Below are positions 41,105 to 53,057 of a DNA stretch of 64,000 nucleotides, piece after piece. Source of the stretch: Bifidobacterium sp. (GTDB lineage: Bacteria > Actinomycetota > Actinomycetes > Actinomycetales > Bifidobacteriaceae); the NCBI GenBank assembly GCA_022640915.1, contig JALCCT010000008.1, forward strand, positions 51,185-115,184. Reading direction: 5' to 3'. A program made the position numbers and the translations under genes. The notes under the pieces are model-generated. The model was given only the letters and a program-made list of their open reading frames with translations, was not told where the DNA came from and made no database searches. How positions within the stretch are numbered: position 1 is the stretch's first letter; each line of letters begins with the position of its first letter.

Positions 41105-41785
41105 ATGAGCGATTCGCAACATCAGCCGCAATTCGGCGGCGCCGACGTGACGCAGCAGCCGCAAAACCCGCCTGCCCAGCCGCAGTACGGGCAGATAGCT
41201 CAACCTGAATACGGAGCGCTTGCCAGTCAATTTCCGGCGGGTTATGACCCATACGTGTTCGGCCGCCCTGATGATGCGACTAAAACTCAGGGTGCTTCCG
41301 GCAACGCGGGCACGGCCGGTCAGCAAAACGGCGGCTATGGGAGCCAGCCTGTGCGACCTGCGGGCCACGATGCATCTGGGCCGGTATCGCCATATAATCC
41401 GCAAAACGGCGGACACGAGCCGGGGCGGCCGGGCGGCTGGCCCGTCAGGCCGCGCATGCTTAACGGTGTCAATCTCAATGATCCGAACCAGAATCCGTTG
41501 TACGGGCGCTGGGATTCTTACGCGGTTGTCGCCTTCGTGATTTCGCTGTTCAACGTCCCTGTCTTCCCGGCGCTCATGGGCGGCCTGGCGATGTGGCGCA
41601 CCCGGACTTTTCACATGAAGGGATTCTGGCTGGCGTTGGCCGCCGTAATCCTCAACGTGCTTATGACGTTGCTTGACATTTGGATGCTTTCCAAGGGCGT
41701 TTCTACCGAAGAACTCTACCAGTGGATGCTTCAGCAACTTTCTGGCGGCTCGGGCCAGGGCGGCAGCGGCTCGGTATCCGTCTAG
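41105..41785 (+). CDS. Small membrane protein with Pro/Gln/Gly-rich N-terminus (DUF4190-like)
   Basis: Low-complexity N-terminus then two hydrophobic helices (SYAVVAFVISLFNVPVFPALMGGLAMWRTR; GFWLALAAVILNVLMTLL). Confidence 0.65.
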   Translation: MSDSQHQPQFGGADVTQQPQNPPAQPQYGQIAQPEYGALASQFPAGYDPYVFGRPDDATKTQGASGNAGTAGQQNGGYGSQPVRPAGHDASGPVSPYNPQNGGHEPGRPGGWPVRPRMLNGVNLNDPNQNPLYGRWDSYAVVAFVISLFNVPVFPALMGGLAMWRTRTFHMKGFWLALAAVILNVLMTLLDIWMLSKGVSTEELYQWMLQQLSGGSGQGGSGSVSV

Positions 41786-41890
41786 ACGCAGCTGGATGCG
41801 ACTAATGGGAGGTAATGCAGGTTCAACGACGAACCTGTCGGCAGCGTGCAGGATATGGCAAAGTATGCCGAACCGAGACACGACGAATTG

Positions 41891-41904
41891 TGCATAGTTA
41901 TGCA
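41891..41904. promoter_or_regulatory. ARG box (ArgR operator) upstream of argC
   Basis: TGCATAGTTATGCA, near-perfect palindrome matching the ArgR operator half-site; same motif recurs upstream of argG. Confidence 0.85.
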
Positions 41905-42056
41905 ATGTATCGCATAACATGTATAATGGCCTCATCATTCGTAATGCAGCCGTTCGCGATCAGTTGTTCATGCGGGCGTTGACCATGCAATGAGGTGTAT
42001 AAACAGTTTCCATGATGTGCTCGTGAGCTGAAAAAGCTGATGGTGAAAGGGCGGAT

Positions 42057-43163
42057 ATGGCCAAATATTCGGTGGTCGTGGCAGGCACGACCGGATATGC
42101 CGGCGGCGAGATGGTGCGCATTCTCGCCGATCACCCTGATTTCGAGGTCACTGCTGTGACTGGCCGTTCCTCCGTCGGCGATCACCTCTCTCGCTATATG
42201 CCCCATATTCCTCAGCTCGCCGATCTGACCATCGAGGAGACCACGCCTGCGACGCTCAATGGCCACGATGTAGCGATTCTGGCTTTGCCGCACGGTGCTT
42301 CTGGTGCATTGGCAGACGAACTCGATCCGGATATGACGGTGGTCGATCTCGGCGCTGACCACCGCTTGGAAGAGCGCGCAGCCTGGGACAAATTCTATGG
42401 CGGTGATTTCCATGAGCACTGGGTCTACGGCATGCCCGAGCTCATCATCGGCAGTGAAACAGGAGCTGACGATGACGGCGGCTATCGCCGTCAGCGCAGC
42501 ATGCTGCCCGGAGCCAACCTGATAGCGGGGCCAGGCTGCAACGTCACCGCCGTCACTATGGCCATGCAGCCTGGCGTCGCGCAAGAGCTGATCGAGACCA
42601 AGGGCATTGTGGCAGACTTGGCTGTGGGCTATTCGGGGGCGGGCAAGAGCCTCAAGCGTCCTGATCTGTTGGCGGCCGAGGCCTTCGGCTCCGCGCACGC
42701 GTACAGCGTAGGGGGGAGCCATCGGCATATTCCCGAGATTTTGCAGAATCTCGCGCATGCGGCTGGATTGACGGCTCGCGATGCCGGTCGATTCGCCATC
42801 GGATTCACCCCGATACTCGTGCCTATGGCCCGAGGGATTCTGGCCTGTGTTTCGGCGCCGTTGAGTGCAAAAGGTTATGATCTGGATGACGACGCCATTC
42901 GAGATGTGTGGACGCAGGCATATCAGGGACAGGGGTTCGTCACGGTGCTGCCGGCTGGCGAACTTCCATCGACCCAGAACGTGCTCGGCTCCAATGCTGT
43001 GCAGCTCCAAGTCGTCGCTGATCGTGCGGCGGGGCGGCTGCTCGCTATCGCGGCGATCGATAATTTGAACCGCGGGGCGGCCGGGCAGGCGGTGCAATCC
43101 CTTAATATCGCCCTGGGGCTGCCCGAAGATGCGGGCTTGAGCAAGATCGGAGTGGCGCCATGA
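42057..43163 (+). CDS. argC: N-acetyl-gamma-glutamyl-phosphate reductase
   Basis: YSVVVAGTTGYAGGEMVRILADHPDFEV; GPGCNVTAVTMAMQP; first gene of the arg cluster. Confidence 0.96.
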   Translation: MAKYSVVVAGTTGYAGGEMVRILADHPDFEVTAVTGRSSVGDHLSRYMPHIPQLADLTIEETTPATLNGHDVAILALPHGASGALADELDPDMTVVDLGADHRLEERAAWDKFYGGDFHEHWVYGMPELIIGSETGADDDGGYRRQRSMLPGANLIAGPGCNVTAVTMAMQPGVAQELIETKGIVADLAVGYSGAGKSLKRPDLLAAEAFGSAHAYSVGGSHRHIPEILQNLAHAAGLTARDAGRFAIGFTPILVPMARGILACVSAPLSAKGYDLDDDAIRDVWTQAYQGQGFVTVLPAGELPSTQNVLGSNAVQLQVVADRAAGRLLAIAAIDNLNRGAAGQAVQSLNIALGLPEDAGLSKIGVAP

Positions 43164-44329
43164 GCGTGACATATGCACAAGGATTCAGCGCAGCAGGAGT
43201 GGCTGCGGGTATATCCGCGGTTCCCGGCAAAAAGGATCTGGCCTTAGTGGTCAACAATGGGCCGCTCGATGCGGTGGCCGGTGTGTTCACTACGAACCGG
43301 TTCTGTGCCGCGCCGGTGCGTTGGAGCAGTGCGATCGTGGCCGACGGCCATGCCAAGGCAGTCGTGCTCAACTCGGGTGGAGCGAACGCCTGCACCGGCC
43401 AGGCTGGTTACGAGCAGTCGCGCGCCACGGCGAAGGCGGCAGCGCAGCTGCTCGGCGCCGAGGCAGACGATATTGCGGTATGCTCCACCGGATTGATCGG
43501 CGAGCTGCTTCCGCTGCAGCATATCCTCGCCGGAGTGCAGGAAGCATACGGTGCGCTTGCAGCGGGGGAACAGGCTGGAAGTGACGCTTCGGTGGCTATT
43601 ATGACCACCGATACGACGCCAAAGACCTTCACTGTGCAAGGTTCCGGATACCGCGTCGGCGGCATGGTCAAAGGTTCGGGGATGATCGCTCCGCAGCTGG
43701 CAACGATGCTGTGTGTCATTACCACGGACGCAGTCGTTTCGTCCGGGCAACTGCAGGCGGCGCTCGGCGCCGCAGCGGATCGCACATTCAATCGCATCGA
43801 TGTCGACGGCTGCATGTCAACCAATGACACACTGCTGATCATGGCCTCCGGCGCCTCAAAGGTTGAGCCGGACCCGGATGAGTTCAACAATTTGATCGCC
43901 CAAGCCTGTGCAAGCTTGGCCCGGCAGATCATCGGTGACGCCGAAGGGTCGAGTCACGACGTGAGAATCACCGTATCCGGCGCGAAAAGCGAGGATGAGG
44001 CGCTGGTGTGTGCACGGGCGATCGCCGCCTCGAACCTGCTCAAATGCGCGATTTACGGCAACGACCCGAATTGGGGCCGCGTTGTCAGCTCGTTGGGAAC
44101 CGTGCCGCTGGAGCGCGCGGCCTACGACGCCGATCAGGTCGATGTTACGATCAACGCAATCAAGGTCTGTGATGGCGGCAAACCAGGCCGGGACCGTTCC
44201 GAGGTCGATATGACGCCGCGAGAAGTGCATATCGATGTTGATCTGCATGCCGGAGGGGAGCAGGCCACGGTATGGACCGATGATCTGACAAACGAATACG
44301 TGCACATCAATGCCGACTACGAGTCCTGA
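43160..44329 (+). CDS. argJ: Bifunctional glutamate N-acetyltransferase/amino-acid acetyltransferase
   Basis: GVFTTNRFCAAPVRWSS; LNSGGANACTGQAG; KGSGMIAPQLATMLCVITTDA. Confidence 0.96.
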   Translation: MSVTYAQGFSAAGVAAGISAVPGKKDLALVVNNGPLDAVAGVFTTNRFCAAPVRWSSAIVADGHAKAVVLNSGGANACTGQAGYEQSRATAKAAAQLLGAEADDIAVCSTGLIGELLPLQHILAGVQEAYGALAAGEQAGSDASVAIMTTDTTPKTFTVQGSGYRVGGMVKGSGMIAPQLATMLCVITTDAVVSSGQLQAALGAAADRTFNRIDVDGCMSTNDTLLIMASGASKVEPDPDEFNNLIAQACASLARQIIGDAEGSSHDVRITVSGAKSEDEALVCARAIAASNLLKCAIYGNDPNWGRVVSSLGTVPLERAAYDADQVDVTINAIKVCDGGKPGRDRSEVDMTPREVHIDVDLHAGGEQATVWTDDLTNEYVHINADYES

Positions 44330-44356
44330 AAGCGACATCATGCAACAGCATCAACA

Positions 44357-45391
44357 ATGGCAGGCGAGCGCTCAATGACTGAGGAAAAGAGCGCCAAAGA
44401 GGGGAGCATGGTGAGCACCATGCCCGGCACCGCGCCCAAAGAAGTGCTCAAGGGACCGGGCTTCCACTTCGATGTGCACACAGACTTGCGCGCCGATCAG
44501 AAGGCCGAAGTGCTCATCGAGGCACTTCCGTGGTTGGAGGAGTTCGCCGGGCAGCGCATCGTGATCAAATACGGCGGCAATGCGATGGTCGACGAGCATC
44601 TCAAAGAGTGCTTCGCGCAGGACATGGTGTTCCTGCGCCAAGTGGGCATGCACCCTATAGTCGTGCACGGTGGAGGTCCCCAGATTTCACAGATGCTCAA
44701 GGCGCTTGGCATCCATAATGAGTTCAGAGGCGGTCTGCGTGTCACTTCTCCCGAGGCCATGGACGTGGTTCGCATGGTGCTCACTGGCAAGGTGTCGCGC
44801 GAGCTCGTTGGGCTGATCAACGCCCATGGCCCCTTTGCTGTGGGGCTGTCTGGAGAAGACGGCGCTTTGTTCTCTGCTGCGCAGCGCAAGCCCATCATTG
44901 ATGGCAAGGCGACCGATATCGGGTTAGTGGGCGACGTGGTGGGCGTTGACGCTTCAGGGGTCGAAGATCTCATCACCGCAGGCCGAATTCCCGTGGTCTC
45001 TTCGGTAGCGCCGAACGAAGAGGATGCGACCGAAGTGCTCAATGTGAATGCTGACTCGGCTGCGGCTGCGCTGGCCACTGCCCTAGGCGCGCGAAAGCTG
45101 GTCATTCTCACTGATATCGAAGGCCTGTATGCCCACTGGCCGGATCGCGGTTCGCTGATCGGCAGGATCGGAGTAGCGGATCTGCGTGATATGATCGGCG
45201 ATTTGCAGACCGGCATGCGCCCTAAGATGGAGGCGTGTGTGCGCGCCATCGACGGTGGCGTAAGGCAAGCCCATATTATCGACGGCCGTAAGCCGCATTC
45301 CATCCTCAATGAGATTTTCACCTCCGCAGGCATAGGAACCATGGTCGTCCCCCAGGACGGCATAGAAATGAGGGATGCATATGATTGTTGA
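44357..45391 (+). CDS. argB: Acetylglutamate kinase
   Basis: [43 protein letters not shown]; start may be downstream of 44357. Confidence 0.95.
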   Translation: MAGERSMTEEKSAKEGSMVSTMPGTAPKEVLKGPGFHFDVHTDLRADQKAEVLIEALPWLEEFAGQRIVIKYGGNAMVDEHLKECFAQDMVFLRQVGMHPIVVHGGGPQISQMLKALGIHNEFRGGLRVTSPEAMDVVRMVLTGKVSRELVGLINAHGPFAVGLSGEDGALFSAAQRKPIIDGKATDIGLVGDVVGVDASGVEDLITAGRIPVVSSVAPNEEDATEVLNVNADSAAAALATALGARKLVILTDIEGLYAHWPDRGSLIGRIGVADLRDMIGDLQTGMRPKMEACVRAIDGGVRQAHIIDGRKPHSILNEIFTSAGIGTMVVPQDGIEMRDAYDC

Positions 45392-46793
45392 CATCAATCA
45401 CGGCGATGTCGGCGACGCGGCAGCAGCTGACCCAGCAATAGAGACGACAGGAGAAGCTGGGCAAACGGCGCTGCGGCATGGCGCACAGGATCGCGACCCG
45501 GTTGTGGCACATGAAGATCTGGAAGGCGAGCAGGACAAGGAATGGCTCGCTCGCTACGAGCAGGTGCATGTGGGGGTGTTCGGCACGCCGCTACGCGTGA
45601 TGGATCACGGCAAAGGCACGCGCATCTGGGATATTGACGGCAACGAATACCTCGATTTCCTGGCAGGGATCGCGGTCAATTCCATCGGTTACGCGCATCC
45701 CCAATGGGTGCGGACCATCAGCGAGCAGGCTGGTCTCGTGGCCCACACCAGTAATTACTTCGCCACGAAGCCGCAGATCGAGCTCGCCGCCAAGCTCATT
45801 GAGCTTGCTGGGGCACCAGACGGCTCCCATGTGTACTTTGGCAATTCCGGGGCGGAAGCCAATGAGGCGGCTCTTAAGCTCGCTAAGCTTCATGGACGCA
45901 CGCTGCCTGGGGCGGCGTCTTCATTAGGTGGCAAGCCGGCGCGGATCTTGGCGTTGACGAACGGATTCCACGGGCGCACGATGGGCGCGCTGAGCGCGAC
46001 ATGGAAGCCAGCGATCCGCAAGCCGTACGAGCCACTCGTGCCCTCGGTGCAATTCATCGAGGCGGGCGATCGAGTCTCGTTGTTCGAGGCGTTTGCTCGT
46101 ACAGGCAAGGGCAAATACGGCGAGGGGCCAGTCGCAGCGGTCATTCTCGAACTCATCCAAGGCGAGGCTGGCGTGCGCCCGCTCGACCCCGACTACGTTG
46201 CCGCCGTCCGCAATATCTGCGACGCCAACAATGCGCTCATGATTGTCGATGAGGTGCAGACGGGTATCGGCCGCACCGGACAATGGTTCGCTTTCCAGCG
46301 TGAAGATCTTTCGGGCGGCGTGACCCCCGATGTTGTCACCTTCGCCAAGGGTGTGGCCGGAGGATTCCCAATGGGCGGCATGATTGCATTCGGACAGAAG
46401 CTGAGCGACCTGTTTACCCCGGGAATACATGGCTCCACATTTGCAGGTAACCCGCTTGGCGCCAGCGTTGCCCTGACTACGCTGGGCGTGATTGAGCGTG
46501 ACGGCCTGCTCGCCAATGCCCGCGAGCGCGGGGAGCAGCTGCGCGAGGGAATCATGGCGAGCGGCAACCCACTCTTCGAATATGTGCGCGGGCGGGGATT
46601 GCTGCTGGGAATCCAGTTGACGCGCCCATGCGCCCATGCTGCGATGAACTGGGCGTTGGAGCACGGCCTGATCGTCAATCCTGTGGCGCCCGATACACTC
46701 AGGCTCGCCCCGGCGCTGATCGTCAGCGAGGCGGATGTGCGCGAAGGCGTCTCGATTCTCGCCCGTATACCGCAGGATTTGCCGAACGATTGA
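45375..46793 (+). CDS. argD: Acetylornithine aminotransferase
   Basis: [73 protein letters not shown]. Confidence 0.95.
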   Translation: MHMIVDINHGDVGDAAAADPAIETTGEAGQTALRHGAQDRDPVVAHEDLEGEQDKEWLARYEQVHVGVFGTPLRVMDHGKGTRIWDIDGNEYLDFLAGIAVNSIGYAHPQWVRTISEQAGLVAHTSNYFATKPQIELAAKLIELAGAPDGSHVYFGNSGAEANEAALKLAKLHGRTLPGAASSLGGKPARILALTNGFHGRTMGALSATWKPAIRKPYEPLVPSVQFIEAGDRVSLFEAFARTGKGKYGEGPVAAVILELIQGEAGVRPLDPDYVAAVRNICDANNALMIVDEVQTGIGRTGQWFAFQREDLSGGVTPDVVTFAKGVAGGFPMGGMIAFGQKLSDLFTPGIHGSTFAGNPLGASVALTTLGVIERDGLLANARERGEQLREGIMASGNPLFEYVRGRGLLLGIQLTRPCAHAAMNWALEHGLIVNPVAPDTLRLAPALIVSEADVREGVSILARIPQDLPND

Positions 46794-46868
46794 GATCGAG
46801 GCTTGTGACGATCTGACATATTTGACATATCTGAGACGAATGCAGAACAACAATCAAGGAGGACGCCC

Positions 46869-47834
46869 ATGAGCGGCCAATTACGCCACATGCTGCGCGA
46901 CGACGATATTACCCATGACGAGCAGCTACAGATTCTCAAGCTCGCAATGCATTTCCGTAAGGATCGTTTCTATCGTCGGCCATTCGACGGGCCGCAAGCC
47001 GTGGCTGTTCTCTTCGACAAGCCAAGCACTCGCACGCGATCGAGCTTCTCGGTCGGCGTGGCCGAGTTGGGCGGCTATCCGCTGGTCATCGACAAATCCG
47101 GCTCGCAGTTGGGACGCGGCGAGCCGGTCGCCGATACCGCTCGGGTGCTTACGCGCATGACCTCGGCCATCGTCTGGCGCACCTTCGGCCAGGAGCGGGT
47201 CGAGGAAATGGCGCAGTATGCCACTATCCCGGTCGTCAATGCGCTGACCGATCAATTCCACCCCTGCCAGGTGCTGGCTGATTTCCTCACCATCGCGCAA
47301 TTGCGTGGTGGCGTCGATGCCCTTGCAGGCACAAGCATCGCCTACGTGGGCGATGCAGCCAACAACATGGCCAACTCTTATCTCTTGGCCGGCGCGACCG
47401 CGGGCATGCATGTGCGTGTGAGCGGTCCGAATGGATACTTGCCTGATGCTCAGATCGTCGAAAAAGCCAAGGTCATTGCGGCGAGCACCGGCGGCTCGAT
47501 ACTCGTGACGACCGAACCGGCCGAAGCTGTATCCGGCACAGACTGCGTGTTCACGGACACCTGGGTGTCGATGGGAGAAGAAGGCGAATACGCGATTCGC
47601 TCCAAGCCATTCTGGAAGTATCAGGTCAACGACGGGCTCATGGCGCTGGCCAAGCCCGATGCCCTGTTCCAGCACTGCCTGCCCGCCTACCGTGGCAAGG
47701 AAGTCACTGCTGACGTGATCGACGGGCCGCAGTCGGTGGTATGGGATGAGGCCGAGAATCGGCTACATGCCCAGAAGGCTTTGCTCACATGGCTCATCGG
47801 CATCCAGCGCGGCGATGAGAGCCTGCTATCGTGA
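46869..47834 (+). CDS. argF: Ornithine carbamoyltransferase
   Basis: [52 protein letters not shown]. Confidence 0.96.
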   Translation: MSGQLRHMLRDDDITHDEQLQILKLAMHFRKDRFYRRPFDGPQAVAVLFDKPSTRTRSSFSVGVAELGGYPLVIDKSGSQLGRGEPVADTARVLTRMTSAIVWRTFGQERVEEMAQYATIPVVNALTDQFHPCQVLADFLTIAQLRGGVDALAGTSIAYVGDAANNMANSYLLAGATAGMHVRVSGPNGYLPDAQIVEKAKVIAASTGGSILVTTEPAEAVSGTDCVFTDTWVSMGEEGEYAIRSKPFWKYQVNDGLMALAKPDALFQHCLPAYRGKEVTADVIDGPQSVVWDEAENRLHAQKALLTWLIGIQRGDESLLS

Positions 47835-48370
47835 CATCGGGCAGCCGTACACAGGCGCATGTGCGCGCCGGATTGCATCGTCCGACTACGCGGGCAGCTC
47901 GGCTGAGCGCCATAGAACAGGCCTTGCTCAACCACATCATTACCTCGCAATCGCAGCTTTCCGGCGTGCTGGCGCAAGACGGCATCGAAGTGACCCAAGC
48001 CACGTTGAGCCGCGATCTCGACGAGTTGAACGCCACGAAGACGCGTCTCAACGATGGTACGGTGGCGTATTCGCTCGGCGCTCAGCCGGCTGACGAAAAC
48101 TCGCCGAAGGCGATGGAGCGCATCGAACAGCAGCTGGAACGGGTGCTCTACGGGCTCGTGGTTTCAGTGGCGGATGCCAGAAACCTGGTCGTGATCCACA
48201 CGCCTTCAGGCGCCGCGCAATATGTGGCAAGCGTGATTGACAGGCAGCCGCTCGAGGGAATTCTCGGCACCATCGCTGGCGACGACACAGTGATGGGCAT
48301 CTGCGCCACTGACAAGCTCGCTCGCGAATACGGAAACTGGCTGCTCGAGGTCGCTTCGCGCGCGGCGTGA
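47831..48370 (+). CDS. argR: Arginine repressor
   Basis: [38 protein letters not shown]; overlaps the argF stop by 4 nt. Confidence 0.94.
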   Translation: MTSGSRTQAHVRAGLHRPTTRAARLSAIEQALLNHIITSQSQLSGVLAQDGIEVTQATLSRDLDELNATKTRLNDGTVAYSLGAQPADENSPKAMERIEQQLERVLYGLVVSVADARNLVVIHTPSGAAQYVASVIDRQPLEGILGTIAGDDTVMGICATDKLAREYGNWLLEVASRAA

Positions 48371-48441
48371 CGCCCCGGCGAGGGTGTTATGACTGCACTA
48401 CCGGCGCGATCATAGGCGACGACAAGGCGACTCACCGATGC

Positions 48442-48455
48442 TGCATACTTATGCA
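48442..48455. promoter_or_regulatory. ARG box (ArgR operator) upstream of argG
   Basis: TGCATACTTATGCA, 13 of 14 bases identical to the argC-upstream box. Confidence 0.85.
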
Positions 48456-48498
48456 GTGTCTCGTATATACTGATGATGACGTTAGCGAAAGGGCTGCA

Positions 48499-49752
48499 AT
48501 GAGCGATAACAATCATGGCGACAGGAATCGAATCGTACTGGCCTATTCTGGCGGCCTGGACACATCTGTGGCCATCGCCTTCCTCAAGGAGCGCACTGGC
48601 AAGGACGTTGTGGCTGTATCCCTCGATGTCGGTCAGGGCGGCGAAAGCCTAGATGCGGTCAAGCAGCGCGCGCTGGATTGCGGGGCTGTTGAGGCATATG
48701 TGGTGGATGCCCGCGAGGAGTTCGCTGAGGAATATTGCATGATGGCCCTCAAGGCCAACGCCAAGTATGAAGGCGTCTATCCGCTCGTGTCTGCGATTTC
48801 GCGGCCGCTAATCAGCAAGCATCTCGTTCAGGCGGCGCACCAGTTTGGTGCTGATACCATCTCGCACGGCTGCACGGGCAAGGGCAACGACCAGGTGCGC
48901 TTCGAGGTCTCGATCCAGTCCATCGACCCGATGCTCAAGGCCATCAGCCCGATTCGCGATCTTTCGCTCACTCGCGACGTTGAGATCCGCTTCGCCAAGG
49001 AGCATGAGCTGCCGATTACACAGACCGAGAAAAGCCCCTATTCCATCGATCAGAACGTGTGGGGCAGGGCCATTGAGACTGGCTTCCTCGAGGATCCTTG
49101 GAACGGGCCGACTAAGGACTGCTACAGCTACACTGATGACCCTGCGTTTCCGCCAGTCGAGGATGAGGTCGTGATCGAGTTCAAACAAGGCATTCCGGTG
49201 GCTATCGACGGGCGCAAGGTTACGCCGCTACAGGCCATCGAAGAGATGAACCGGCGTGCTGGGGCGCAAGGCATCGGTCGCATCGATATTATCGAAGACC
49301 GGCTCGTGGGCATCAAGTCGCGAGAGCTGTACGAGGCGCCAGGTGCCGTGGCGTTGATCACCGCGCACGAGGAGTTGGAGAACTGCTGCCTAGAGCGCGA
49401 GCAGCATCGCATCAAGCGCGATATCGACAAGCGCTGGGCCGAGCTGGTCTATGACGCGCAGTGGTTCTCGCCGGCCGTGCATTCGCTGAACGCGTTCATC
49501 GAGGATACGCAGCACTATGTCAGTGGCGAGATTCGTATGGTGCTGCATGGTGGACGGGCCGTCGTGACGGGCCGCCGTTCCGACTCTTCGCTGTACGACT
49601 ACAGCCTGGCCACCTACGATTCGGGCGACAGCTTCGATCAGGGCGCTTCGAACGGTTTTATCGAGATCTACGGTCTGCCGAGCAAGGTCGCCGCTGCACG
49701 AGACGTCAAATTCGGCAACGGTATCGTCGTGCCGAAGGAAGCTGTCGAATAG
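48499..49752 (+). CDS. argG: Argininosuccinate synthase
   Basis: [57 protein letters not shown] opens at 48367; ATG 48499 follows the ARG box. Confidence 0.96.
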   Translation: MSDNNHGDRNRIVLAYSGGLDTSVAIAFLKERTGKDVVAVSLDVGQGGESLDAVKQRALDCGAVEAYVVDAREEFAEEYCMMALKANAKYEGVYPLVSAISRPLISKHLVQAAHQFGADTISHGCTGKGNDQVRFEVSIQSIDPMLKAISPIRDLSLTRDVEIRFAKEHELPITQTEKSPYSIDQNVWGRAIETGFLEDPWNGPTKDCYSYTDDPAFPPVEDEVVIEFKQGIPVAIDGRKVTPLQAIEEMNRRAGAQGIGRIDIIEDRLVGIKSRELYEAPGAVALITAHEELENCCLEREQHRIKRDIDKRWAELVYDAQWFSPAVHSLNAFIEDTQHYVSGEIRMVLHGGRAVVTGRRSDSSLYDYSLATYDSGDSFDQGASNGFIEIYGLPSKVAAARDVKFGNGIVVPKEAVE

Positions 49753-49781
49753 GCTAAGGAAGGACAATCACGTGTCCTGTA

Positions 49782-51356
<1,575 letters not shown>

Positions 51357-51559
51357 GATGAAACGACACAGCTTCGAGTGCTGGCGGCTCAGTTGGCGCA
51401 GCGTTTCATGCGCACTCTCATGCAACGGCTCATGCGCGCATCGCTTGTTGCGCTGCCAGTGATAGAGCTGTCGCCGCTTCCTGCGAAACTGGATGGGTTT
51501 GCACGGCTCTAGGCCGCGCACGCTGTTGTCCACAATTTGACAGGGGAGAGGCACTAGAT

Positions 51560-52888
51560 ATGGCTCACGTCACCAATTTCAATGAAGCGGGATTCGATTC
51601 CCTTTTCGCGGAGTTGAACTGGCGCGGATTGATCACTCAGTCCACGGATCGCGACCAGCTCGCGCAGGCGTTGAACAACGGGCCTATCACCTATTATTGC
51701 GGATTCGATCCGACGGCGGCGTCTCTACATGTCGGCAATCTCGTGCAGCTTATTATCATGCGTCATCTGCAAGCCGCGGGGCATCATCCCATTGCCTTGG
51801 TTGGCGGCGCAACTGGACTGATCGGCGACCCGAGGCAGAGTGGCGAGCGTGCACTCAATCCCAAAGAGGTTGTGGCGGGTTGGTCTGAACGTCTCAAATC
51901 GCAGATTTCCGGCATTCTGGAGGTTGAGGGTAGCAATCCCGTGCGGTTCGTGAGCAATTACGACTGGACTGCGAGCATGTCCGTCATCGATTTCCTGCGC
52001 GATGTCGGCAAGAATTTCCGTCTCGGCACCATGCTGGCCAAAGATACCGTCGCCCGCAGGCTCGATTCACAAGAAGGCATTTCCTTTACTGAATTCAGTT
52101 ATCAGGTCCTGCAAGGTAACGATTTCCTGCATCTGTTCGACGACTACGGCTGCACATTACAGCTCGGCGGCTCGGACCAATGGGGCAATCTCACCTCCGG
52201 TCTCGATCTAATCCGCAAGGTTCATGAGGTGAACGTCAACGTGTTCACTAGCCCGATCATCTCCGACAGCCAAGGTAAGAAATTCGGCAAATCCGAGGGT
52301 AATGCGCTCTGGCTCGACCCGGATATGCTCAGCCCATACAAGTTCTACCAGTTCTGGCTCAATCAGCCTGACAGCGAGACGGCCAAACTGCTCAAGGTCT
52401 TCACCTTCCTTCCCAAAGAGGAGATCGAACGGCTCGCGCAGTGCATCGAAACGAATCCGGGTGCGCGTGAGGCGCAGCGCGCTCTGGCTTGGGAAGTCAC
52501 GAGCCTCGTGCATGGCGAGGCGGCGACGCAACAGGCTATCGATGCTTCTTCGGCGCTGTTCGGCCGTGGCGGCGACTTGCGCACGATTGATGGGCGGACG
52601 CTGGAAGCCGCGTTGGACGGGCTCAGGACCGAGGTGGGCGGCGACGGTTCGGCGCAGTTCGCAAAAGCTCAGCCGGGCGAGCGCGTGGCTGAGGCGGGGG
52701 CTGCGGCGGGGCTGTTCAAATCGATTTCCGAAGCACGCAAGACCATCGCTTCGGGTGGTGTCTATATCAACAATGAGCGGGTTGCCAATGCCGAGCAGAC
52801 GCTGAATGGTGACGACTTCCTGCAGGGCCGCTTCGCGCTGATTCGGCGCGGGAAGAAGGCCCTCGGCGTGGTTGAACACAATCAGTGA
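51560..52888 (+). CDS. tyrS: Tyrosyl-tRNA synthetase
   Basis: [78 protein letters not shown]-terminal S4 domain. Confidence 0.97.
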   Translation: MAHVTNFNEAGFDSLFAELNWRGLITQSTDRDQLAQALNNGPITYYCGFDPTAASLHVGNLVQLIIMRHLQAAGHHPIALVGGATGLIGDPRQSGERALNPKEVVAGWSERLKSQISGILEVEGSNPVRFVSNYDWTASMSVIDFLRDVGKNFRLGTMLAKDTVARRLDSQEGISFTEFSYQVLQGNDFLHLFDDYGCTLQLGGSDQWGNLTSGLDLIRKVHEVNVNVFTSPIISDSQGKKFGKSEGNALWLDPDMLSPYKFYQFWLNQPDSETAKLLKVFTFLPKEEIERLAQCIETNPGAREAQRALAWEVTSLVHGEAATQQAIDASSALFGRGGDLRTIDGRTLEAALDGLRTEVGGDGSAQFAKAQPGERVAEAGAAAGLFKSISEARKTIASGGVYINNERVANAEQTLNGDDFLQGRFALIRRGKKALGVVEHNQ

Positions 52889-53057
52889 ACCGGCAACCAC
52901 AAACCAGGAATCCGTGAAGTAACAATAAGTGAATGAACGCAATCGACACAGTGAAAAGGCGATAACGCGGCTAACGCGAATCGCGTTTTGCGTTGCGGAC
53001 GGCGGCATTGTGAGCCGTTGCAGTGCATGGTAAATGGCCGGAAACTAAGGAAATACT

